NCBI GenBank assembly: GCA_029052615.1
Contig: JAIDIR010000251.1
Location: forward strand, 1-5,027
Direction of reading: 5' to 3'
Length of the DNA stretch: 5,027 nt
Origin: Clostridia bacterium
GTDB lineage: Bacteria; Bacillota; Clostridia; Christensenellales; Borkfalkiaceae
How positions within the stretch are numbered: position 1 is the first letter of the stretch; each line of letters begins with the position of its first letter. Below the pieces are notes generated by a model. It did no database searches. It was not told where the DNA came from and was given only the letters and a program-made list of their open reading frames with translations. The position numbers and the translations under genes are program-made. Shown here piece by piece: positions 1 through 5,027 of the stretch.

Positions 1-25
1 CGTGCTTGCACGGCACGTAGTAGCA

Positions 26-72
26 CCGACCGCAGGGAGTGTACACAGAAGTACACGACCAAGGCGGCGCGG
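26..72. repeat. Imperfect hairpin / REP-like palindromic element downstream of hydA
   Basis: In the 109 nt after hydA, arms pair as follows (plus-strand positions): CCG 26-28 with CGG 70-72, CCGC 30-33 with GCGG 64-67, GG 35-36 with CC 59-60, and GTGTAC 39-44 with GTACAC 51-56 around the loop ACAGAA. That gives 15 base pairs broken by small internal loops. One internal loop is GA facing GA (37-38 and 57-58), which could form tandem G-A pairs if transcribed on the plus strand. GTACAC also occurs as a direct repeat (41-46, 51-56), and a second small palindrome CGTGC-TT-GCACG sits at 1-12. No T-run follows on the minus strand, so it is not a canonical intrinsic terminator. It could be a dispersed extragenic palindrome; copy number cannot be seen from this window. 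Confidence 0.45.
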
Positions 73-109
73 AGCGCGACACAGTATTGCGACGCTTATG
101 AGCGGAGCC

Positions 110-1825
110 TTAGTACTTAGGTCTTTCCACGTAAGTGGTGTGCAGTAATTCGTGCGCCTTATGGCTGTTAGGCTCGCCGAAGAATTCCTTGTAAAGCGCC
201 GTAACCGTGGCGTTATCGTGCGAGCAACGAACTTTGTTGTCCGAATCGTAATCGTAAAGCGCCTGTGCGCGCAGCGTTTTAAGGTCGACGGAATTGCGCA
301 CCTCGTCGTGAACGTAGGGCTGTCCGCCGCCGTTTACGCAGCCGCCGGGGCAAGCCATAATTTCAACGAAGGTGTAATCCTTTTCGCCGCTCTTCAAGCC
401 GTCCAGAATAGTTCTTGCGTTGGCAAGTCCGCTTGCAACGGCAACCTTTACGGTCTTGCCGCCAAGCGTGTAAGTTGCTTCCTTCAAGCCCTGCGTTCCG
501 CGAACTTCGTTGAACACGATGGGCTGATCGCCGTCGCCGAGAGCCATAGCCGCCGTTCTGAGAGCCGCTTCCATAACGCCGCCCGTAGCGCCGAAGATTG
601 CGCCCGCGCCCGAAGCTAAGCCGAACGGGTCGTCGTAAGGCGTATCCGAAAGGTTTGCAAAGTCGATACCCGCTTCCTTAATCATCTTGGCAAGCTCGCG
701 CGTGGTGATTGCGCTGTCGGTATAATTGCCCAGCTCCTCCCTGGTGACCTCGAACTTTTTAGCCGTGCAGGGAATGACCGAAACGACGTACAGGTTCTTG
801 GGGTCGATATTGTTCTTTTTGCAGTAGTAGGTTTTAAGCAGTGCCGAGAACATTTCCTGAGGCGACTTGCAGGTGGAAAGGTTGGGTAAGAATTCGGGAT
901 AATAATGCTCGCAGAATTTTATCCAGCCGGGGCAGCAGCTCGTGAACATAGGCGTCTTGCCGCCGTTCTTTAAGCGGGCAAGCAGCTCGTTTGCCTCCTC
1001 CATTATGGTCAGGTCGGCGGTGGTGTCCATATTGAAGCACTCCACGTCGCCCAGCTGCTTTATAGCCGTAACCATTTTGCCTTCCACGTTGGTGCCCACG
1101 GGCAGACCGAACGCCTCGCCCAGCGTTGCCCTTACGGAAGGTGCGGTAAAGAATACTACCTTCTTGTTGGGGTCTACTATTGCGCCCCAGACGTCGGCAA
1201 CCGAGCTCTTTTCATACAGCGCGCCTACGGGGCAGGCAACCACGCACTGACCGCAGTTTACGCAGGTGGTATGCGCCAGCGAAACGTCGAACGGCGAGCC
1301 GATAGTCTTTGCATAGCCCCTGTTCTTGGGACCGATTGCGCCTATGGTCTGCTTTTCGCAAGCCGCAACGCAGCGCGTACACATAATGCACTTGGAGTTG
1401 TCGCGCACGACCGACGGCGAAAGGTCGTCGATGGGCTTTATATCGTGGTCGGTGCCGAACTTGTCCTCTTCGGCGTTGTACTCCAAGGCGAGCTTCTGTA
1501 ACTCGCAGTTCATGGAGCGCACGCAGGAAAGGCACTTCTTTTTATGCGTGGAAAGAATAAGCTCCAGCGTGGTCTTTCTGGATTTTCTGACCTTGGGGGT
1601 ATTCGTTCTTACTTCCATTCCCTCCGCTACGGGATAGACGCACGCGGCGACCAGTCCCCTTGCGCCCGTCGCTTCGACGAGGCACATACGGCAGGAGCCG
1701 ATGCACTGGATTTCCTTTAAATAGCACAGGGTGGGAATACGCACGTTGGCGAGCTTTGCCGCCTGCAATATAGTCGAACCTTCGGGCACGCTTACCGCAA
1801 TGCCGTTAATTTTTAAATTTACCAT
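110..1825 (-). CDS. hydA: [FeFe]-hydrogenase catalytic subunit HydA (trimeric NADH-linked, group A)
   Basis: HydA reversibly reduces protons to H2 at the H-cluster. Its 571 residues contain a plant-type [2Fe-2S] domain (Cys34, Cys45, Cys48, Cys62), a His-ligated [4Fe-4S] site (His94, Cys98, Cys101, Cys107) and a two-cluster ferredoxin domain (Cys146/149/152/156 and Cys188/191/194/198). The H-cluster domain carries L1 TSCCPGW (295-301), L2 PCTAKKFE (352-359) and L3 MACPGGC (490-496). Cys298, Cys353, Cys492 and Cys496 are the expected cluster ligands. By alignment with Clostridium pasteurianum CpI, Cys297, Glu277, Ser317, Glu280 and Arg284 preserve the proton path, and Lys356 and Met490 are kept. 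Ile351 replaces the usual Met (CpI Met353). The C-terminus has the usual EPNSHKAHELLHT tail and lacks the extra C-terminal Fe-S extension of Thermotoga HydA. GGGAGG (1840-1835) lies nine nt before the ATG, directly after the hydB stop. Databases may name this family NADH-dependent group A6 or bifurcating A3. Maturation needs HydE, HydF and HydG from elsewhere. Confidence 0.97.
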   Translation of the reverse strand: MVNLKINGIAVSVPEGSTILQAAKLANVRIPTLCYLKEIQCIGSCRMCLVEATGARGLVAACVYPVAEGMEVRTNTPKVRKSRKTTLELILSTHKKKCLSCVRSMNCELQKLALEYNAEEDKFGTDHDIKPIDDLSPSVVRDNSKCIMCTRCVAACEKQTIGAIGPKNRGYAKTIGSPFDVSLAHTTCVNCGQCVVACPVGALYEKSSVADVWGAIVDPNKKVVFFTAPSVRATLGEAFGLPVGTNVEGKMVTAIKQLGDVECFNMDTTADLTIMEEANELLARLKNGGKTPMFTSCCPGWIKFCEHYYPEFLPNLSTCKSPQEMFSALLKTYYCKKNNIDPKNLYVVSVIPCTAKKFEVTREELGNYTDSAITTRELAKMIKEAGIDFANLSDTPYDDPFGLASGAGAIFGATGGVMEAALRTAAMALGDGDQPIVFNEVRGTQGLKEATYTLGGKTVKVAVASGLANARTILDGLKSGEKDYTFVEIMACPGGCVNGGGQPYVHDEVRNSVDLKTLRAQALYDYDSDNKVRCSHDNATVTALYKEFFGEPNSHKAHELLHTTYVERPKY

Positions 1826-1840
1826 TACTCTCTTCCTCCC

Positions 1841-3733
1841 TTATCTCTTCTCGATTGCGTTGAACTTGCAGTGCGCAATACACTGACCGCACTTGATACA
1901 CTTCTTTAAGTCTATCTCGTGAGGGTTCTTGACCGCGCCGCTTATTGCGCTTGCGGGGCAGTTGCGTGCGCACAGCGTACAGCCGCGGCACTTGTCGGGG
2001 TCGATATAGTAGTTGAGAAGCGATTTGCACACGCCTGCGGGACAGTGCTTGTCGTGAATATGCGCGATATATTCGTCCTCGAAATGCGCAAGCGTAGACA
2101 GTATGGGGTTGGGCGCCGACTGTCCGAGCGCGCACAGCGACGAGCTCTTCATATGCTCGGCGATTTCCTTTATGTTTTCAAGGTCGCTTTCCTCGCCGTT
2201 GCCTTCGGTTATTTTGGTGAGCAGCTCCAGCATACGCTTGGTGCCTATGCGGCAGGGCGCGCACTTGCCGCAGCTTTCGTCTGCGGTGAACTCAAGATAG
2301 AACTTGGCGATGTCGACCATACAGGTGTCCTCGTCCATTACGATAAGTCCGCCCGAGCCCATCATGGAGCCGATTGCCACGAGGTTGTCGAAATCCATCT
2401 GAATGTCGATATACTTTGCGGGGATACAGCCGCCCGAAGGACCGCCCGTCTGAGCCGCCTTGAATTTTTTGCCGTGGGGTATGCCGCCGCCTATTTCGTC
2501 GATAATCGTGGACAGCTTGGTGCCCATGGGTACTTCCACCAGTCCTACGTTGTTAATCTTTCCGCCGAGCGCGAACACCTTGGTGCCCTTGCTCTTTTCG
2601 GTGCCGATGCTTGCAAACCACTCCGCGCCGTTCAGGATGATGGGCGCGATATTTGCCCACGTTTCAACGTTGTTCAAAAGCGTAGGCTTGTCGAAAAGTC
2701 CCTTGACTGCGGGGAACGGAGGACGGGGACGGGGTTCGCCTCTGCCGCCTTCGATACTGCGCATAAGCGCCGTTTCCTCTCCGCAGACGAACGCGCCCGC
2801 ACCGAGACGGATATCGATATCGAAATCGAAGCCGCTGCCCAAAATGTTCTTGCCGAGCAAGCCCGCCTCCCTCGCCTGGCTTATTGCTATGTTAAGTCTT
2901 TCAACCGCGATGGGATATTCCGCGCGGACGTATATGTAGCCCTGATGCGCGCCTATCGCAAAGCCCGCGATGGTCATTGCTTCGAGCACGGTGTGAGGGT
3001 CGCCTTCCAGAACCGACCTGTCCATGAACGCGCCGGGGTCGCCCTCGTCGGCGTTACAGCAGACGTATTTTACGTCGCTTACCGAAGCCTTGGTAAACGC
3101 CCACTTGCGCCCCGTGGGGAAGCCCGCGCCGCCGCGTCCGCGCAGTCCCGAAGCCAGAACGGTTTCGATAACCTGGTCGGGCGTCATCTCGAACAGCACT
3201 TTCTTTAATGCCTGATAGTCGCCCGCCGCAAGCGCCTCGTCGATATCCTCCGCCGCGATTACGCCGCAGTTGCGGAGTGCTATACGCATCTGGTGTTTAT
3301 AGAAGGGAATTTCCGCAAAGGGAATAACGCTGCCGTCCGCGTGAACGGTGGGCGCGTATAAAAGCTCCTTTACGATTTCACCGCCCTTTATAAGGTGCTT
3401 TTCGGCAACCGTCTTGGCGTGCTCGGGGGTCATCTGCGAATAGAACGCACCCTCGGGATAAACTATCATTATGGGACCGAGCGCGCACAGACCGAAACAG
3501 CCCGTCTTGACGATTAAAACGTCGTCAATGCCCAGCTCCTTAAAGCTTGCTTCAAGCTGCTCGATAACTTTAAGCGAGCTTGAAGAAGTACAGCCGGTAC
3601 CGCCGCAGACTAAAACCTGCTTGCGGTAGCCCGTGTTGACGGAAAGCTTTTCCGCCTGCTCTCTTATAATCTTTCTTACTTTTACGAGGTCGGCTTTGCG
3701 GGCCGCTCTCTCTTCCAGTTCTTTAACGGTCAT
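1841..3733 (-). CDS. hydB: [FeFe]-hydrogenase subunit HydB, NuoF-like FMN/NAD(H)-binding protein
   Basis: HydB is the flavin subunit where NAD(H) exchanges electrons with the hydrogenase; in bifurcating homologues the same subunit also handles ferredoxin. Its 630 residues contain, in order: an N-terminal thioredoxin-like [2Fe-2S] module with Cys43, Cys48, Cys79 and Cys83; the 51-kDa NuoF core with the FMN-binding GRGGAGFPTGRKW (199-211) and the nucleotide-site GAGAFVCGEETAL (311-323); an SLBB-like region (about 385-470); and a [4Fe-4S] site from Cys488, Cys491 and Cys494 (ESCGKCAPC) with Cys534. His558/His560, Cys564 and Cys569 form a further His/Cys-rich patch that could bind a metal. The C-terminus is a two-cluster ferredoxin domain: Cys582/585/588/592 and Cys612/615/618/622. 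This modular layout is that of HydB/HndC-type subunits and differs from plain NuoF, which lacks both end modules. The ATG follows GAGG (3744-3741) by seven nt. TAA stops 15 nt before hydA. Confidence 0.96.
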   Translation of the reverse strand: MTVKELEERAARKADLVKVRKIIREQAEKLSVNTGYRKQVLVCGGTGCTSSSSLKVIEQLEASFKELGIDDVLIVKTGCFGLCALGPIMIVYPEGAFYSQMTPEHAKTVAEKHLIKGGEIVKELLYAPTVHADGSVIPFAEIPFYKHQMRIALRNCGVIAAEDIDEALAAGDYQALKKVLFEMTPDQVIETVLASGLRGRGGAGFPTGRKWAFTKASVSDVKYVCCNADEGDPGAFMDRSVLEGDPHTVLEAMTIAGFAIGAHQGYIYVRAEYPIAVERLNIAISQAREAGLLGKNILGSGFDFDIDIRLGAGAFVCGEETALMRSIEGGRGEPRPRPPFPAVKGLFDKPTLLNNVETWANIAPIILNGAEWFASIGTEKSKGTKVFALGGKINNVGLVEVPMGTKLSTIIDEIGGGIPHGKKFKAAQTGGPSGGCIPAKYIDIQMDFDNLVAIGSMMGSGGLIVMDEDTCMVDIAKFYLEFTADESCGKCAPCRIGTKRMLELLTKITEGNGEESDLENIKEIAEHMKSSSLCALGQSAPNPILSTLAHFEDEYIAHIHDKHCPAGVCKSLLNYYIDPDKCRGCTLCARNCPASAISGAVKNPHEIDLKKCIKCGQCIAHCKFNAIEKR

Positions 3734-3745
3734 CTTTCCACCTCA

Positions 3746-4234
3746 TTAATCCTGCATGTATTTTTCAAGTATTTCGGGCACGTCCTTTTCGGTAAGCCTG
3801 CCGTAAACGTCGTCGTCGACGATCATTACGGGCGCAAGTCCGCACGCGCCTACGCAACGGCAGCTGTCGATTGAAAATCTGCCGTCGGGGGTACATTCGC
3901 CGCAGGAGATTCTGAGCTCCCTCTCCACCGCCGCTAAAATTTTATCCGAGCCCTTTACGTAGCAAGCCGTTCCAAGGCACACGCTGATACGGTGTTTGCC
4001 CTTGGGTTGAAGGGAAAACTGCGTGTAGAAAGTGGCTACGCCGTAAACTTCCGACAGGGGAATATTCAGCTCCTCCGCGATGACCTGTTGAACCTCCGCG
4101 GGAAGATAGCCGTAAATTTCCTGTGCTTCGTGCAAAATGGGCATAAGACAGCCGCGCTCGCTCTTGTGCTTTGCTATGCACTCACGCAGAGCCTTTTCCT
4201 GTTCGCCCGTTCCGTTAAAATTGGTCTGTGACAT
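3746..4234 (-). CDS. hydC: [FeFe]-hydrogenase subunit HydC, NuoE-like [2Fe-2S] protein
   Basis: HydC is the small electron-transfer subunit of the cytoplasmic trimeric hydrogenase, homologous to the 24-kDa NuoE subunit of complex I. The 162-residue length is normal for the family. An N-terminal helical region (about 10-60) leads into the family motif GVATFYTQF (65-73), followed by a thioredoxin-like ferredoxin domain. The [2Fe-2S] ligands follow the NuoE pattern: Cys86 and Cys91 (CLGTAC), then Cys127 and Cys131 (CVGAC). Cys111, Cys114 and Cys125 are additional; at least the last two look familiar for clostridial homologues. The ATG start is supported by AGGAG seven nt upstream (4246-4242). 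It is the first gene of the operon, 12 nt before hydB. The adjoining HydB and HydA genes rule out a true complex I subunit. Databases may call it a NADH-quinone oxidoreductase NuoE family protein. Confidence 0.95.
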   Translation of the reverse strand: MSQTNFNGTGEQEKALRECIAKHKSERGCLMPILHEAQEIYGYLPAEVQQVIAEELNIPLSEVYGVATFYTQFSLQPKGKHRISVCLGTACYVKGSDKILAAVERELRISCGECTPDGRFSIDSCRCVGACGLAPVMIVDDDVYGRLTEKDVPEILEKYMQD

Positions 4235-4260
4235 ACTCTAACTCCTACATAAAATCTTAC

Positions 4261-4279
4261 CTTTTGATTTTATCACAAA
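4261..4279. promoter_or_regulatory. Imperfect palindrome over the -10: candidate redox-regulator operator
   Basis: The minus strand reads TTTGTGAT-AAA-ATCAAAAG, two 8-nt arms that are complementary at 6 of 8 positions around a 3-nt centre. It covers the putative -10 hexamer, where a bound repressor would block transcription. The left half contains TTGTGA, the half-site of Rex, the NADH/NAD+-sensing repressor known to control hydrogenase and fermentation genes in Clostridia. The right half (TCAAAA) is degenerate and the spacing is one base shorter than the usual Rex site. It also resembles an FNR-type site (GTGAT/ATCAA) that is likewise one base short. The regulator is therefore uncertain and the site may be chance in an AT-rich promoter. 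Confidence 0.3.
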
Positions 4280-4296
4280 TGCCCCGCAAAATGCAA
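4267..4296 (-). promoter_or_regulatory. Putative sigma-70/sigma-A promoter for hydCBA
   Basis: Read on the minus strand, an extended -10 element TGATAAAAT (TGn plus TAAAAT; hexamer at 4272-4267) matches the consensus hexamer at five of six bases. A weak -35 candidate TTGCAT (4296-4291) lies 18 nt upstream; only its TTG matches, which the extended -10 could offset. The predicted transcript would start near 4260, about 25 nt before the hydC start codon, leaving room for the Shine-Dalgarno AGGAG at 4246-4242. This is a motif match only; the start site is inferred. Confidence 0.5.
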
Positions 4297-4334
4297 GACG
4301 ATTGAGGTAAAATGTCGAAGAATGGAAAAAATTT

Positions 4335-5027
4335 TCAATAACTTTCAAACTGGCTGTTGTAAAGCCTGTAATACGCGCCGCCGCGCTCCATAAGTTCCTG
4401 GTGCTTTCCCTGCTCTATCACCCTGCCGTCCTCTACGACGAGTATTTTATCAGCATTGCGTATGGTCGACAGTCTGTGCGCGATTACGAAGCAGGTTTTG
4501 CCGCGCATAAGCTCGGTCATTGCCGACTGAATTATGCGCTCGGTGCGCGTGTCGACGTTGGAGGTCGCCTCGTCTAAAATTAGCATGGGCGCGGGCGAAA
4601 GCATTGCGCGCGCAATGGTCAAAAGCTGCTTCTGCCCCTTGGATATGTTGACGGCGTTGTCCGAAAGATAGGTGTCGTAGCCCTGCGGCAGGCGGGTTAT
4701 AAAGGAATGGATTTTCGCGCGCTTGCACACCTCTTCCACCCTTTCGCGGGTTGCGCCCTCCGAGCCGTAAGCAATATTTTCGTACACCGTGCCCGCGAAC
4801 AGCCAGGTATCCTGCAGCACCATTGTAAACGCGCTGCGGAGCGACGAGCGCGTGAAGCTCTTAATATCCCTGCCGTCCACCGTAACCGCGCCCTCGTCGG
4901 CGTCGTAAAAGCGCATTAAAAGGTTGATAACCGTCGTCTTGCCGGCGCCCATGCGCCCGACTATTGCAATGACGTCGCCGCCTTTTGCCTGAAGCGAAAA
5001 ATCCTTCAACACGGGCTTATCGGGCAG
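4335..5027 (-). CDS. ABC exporter, C-terminal nucleotide-binding domain (5' end outside window)
   Basis: This is the C-terminal 230 residues of an ATP-binding cassette exporter that would use ATP hydrolysis to move a substrate across the cytoplasmic membrane. The reading frame stays open to the window edge. The GTG at 5012 lies inside the ATPase domain (context DKPVLKDFSL), so it is not the true start, and the membrane domain should lie beyond 5027. Numbering from that GTG, the visible motifs are Walker A GRMGAGKT (19-26), Q-loop Gln67, signature ISKGQ (123-127), Walker B LILDE with catalytic Glu148, D-loop SNVD (151-154) and H-loop His179. All catalytic residues are present, so this half should be a working ATPase. 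The style (NIS-x-GQKQLLTIARAML, ending YNSQFE) matches the catalytically competent partner of heterodimeric multidrug-type exporters in Firmicutes, whose companion gene usually sits just upstream. The substrate cannot be inferred. No intrinsic terminator is visible after the TGA stop. Confidence 0.93.
   Translation of the reverse strand: MPDKPVLKDFSLQAKGGDVIAIVGRMGAGKTTVINLLMRFYDADEGAVTVDGRDIKSFTRSSLRSAFTMVLQDTWLFAGTVYENIAYGSEGATRERVEEVCKRAKIHSFITRLPQGYDTYLSDNAVNISKGQKQLLTIARAMLSPAPMLILDEATSNVDTRTERIIQSAMTELMRGKTCFVIAHRLSTIRNADKILVVEDGRVIEQGKHQELMERGGAYYRLYNSQFESY

Noticed and set aside
30..67. Kink-turn RNA motif or intrinsic terminator
   Set aside because: The GA/GA internal loop is separated from the asymmetric bulge by a GG/CC pair, so it does not fit the kink-turn arrangement. 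No T-run follows the stem on the minus strand, so it is not a standard terminator.
1..120. Plus-strand open frame from the window edge to a TAG at 118-120, as the tail of a convergent gene
   Set aside because: Only 39 codons are visible, there is no recognisable motif, and several of the other frames here are also open, which is expected for short G+C-rich DNA. A convergent gene tail cannot be excluded but is not supported.
152..619. A 155-codon open frame on the plus strand opposite the 3' part of hydA
   Set aside because: It is antisense to the conserved L3 and C-terminal region of HydA, with no motif or convincing ribosome binding site; a shadow frame.
1919..3208. A 429-codon open frame on the plus strand opposite hydB
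   Set aside because: It lies wholly antisense to a well-conserved hydB with full motif content. Its translation has no recognisable domain and is rich in Ala, Arg and Val, as expected from the reverse complement of G+C-rich codons.
1841..4234. NuoE/NuoF of respiratory complex I
   Set aside because: No membrane or quinone-module genes are adjacent. HydB carries the extra N-terminal [2Fe-2S] and C-terminal ferredoxin modules typical of soluble hydrogenases, and hydA follows 15 nt downstream.
1..5027. CRISPR array, tRNA or rRNA gene, insertion sequence
   Set aside because: Almost all of the window is accounted for by the four conserved genes. The two non-coding stretches are about 100 nt each and show no regularly spaced repeats, cloverleaf or transposase.

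Overview
The window carries one complete three-gene operon for a trimeric, NAD(H)-linked [FeFe]-hydrogenase and the 3' end of an ABC exporter gene. All four genes are on the minus strand. The proteins resemble those of strictly anaerobic, fermenting Clostridia. Together with a moderately high G+C content, this suggests an uncultured gut-type Clostridia/Firmicutes lineage. That placement is inferred from protein style, not from a marker gene.

Layout in transcription order (right to left). 5027-4335 is the C-terminal nucleotide-binding domain of an MsbA/Lmr-type ABC exporter, cut by the window edge. 4334-4235 is a 100-nt intergenic region with a good extended -10 promoter, an overlapping imperfect palindrome and a strong ribosome binding site. 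4234-3746 is hydC (NuoE-like), 3733-1841 is hydB (NuoF-like with added Fe-S modules) and 1825-110 is hydA (catalytic subunit). The hyd genes are separated by only 12 and 15 nt, each gap holding a Shine-Dalgarno sequence, so they are almost certainly co-transcribed. 109-1 is non-coding as far as can be seen and holds a sizeable imperfect hairpin.

How the genes work together. HydB carries the FMN and NAD(H) site and HydC adds a [2Fe-2S] thioredoxin-fold subunit. HydA holds the H-cluster and a chain of five accessory Fe-S sites. The complex couples NADH oxidation, probably with reduced ferredoxin, to H2 production, or runs in reverse. The H-cluster maturases HydE, HydF and HydG are not in the window and must be encoded elsewhere.

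Nothing here looks like a wholly new system. The points worth a second look are an Ile where clostridial enzymes usually have a Met beside the H-cluster, a Rex/FNR-like palindrome over the hydC promoter, and the hairpin element just after hydA.
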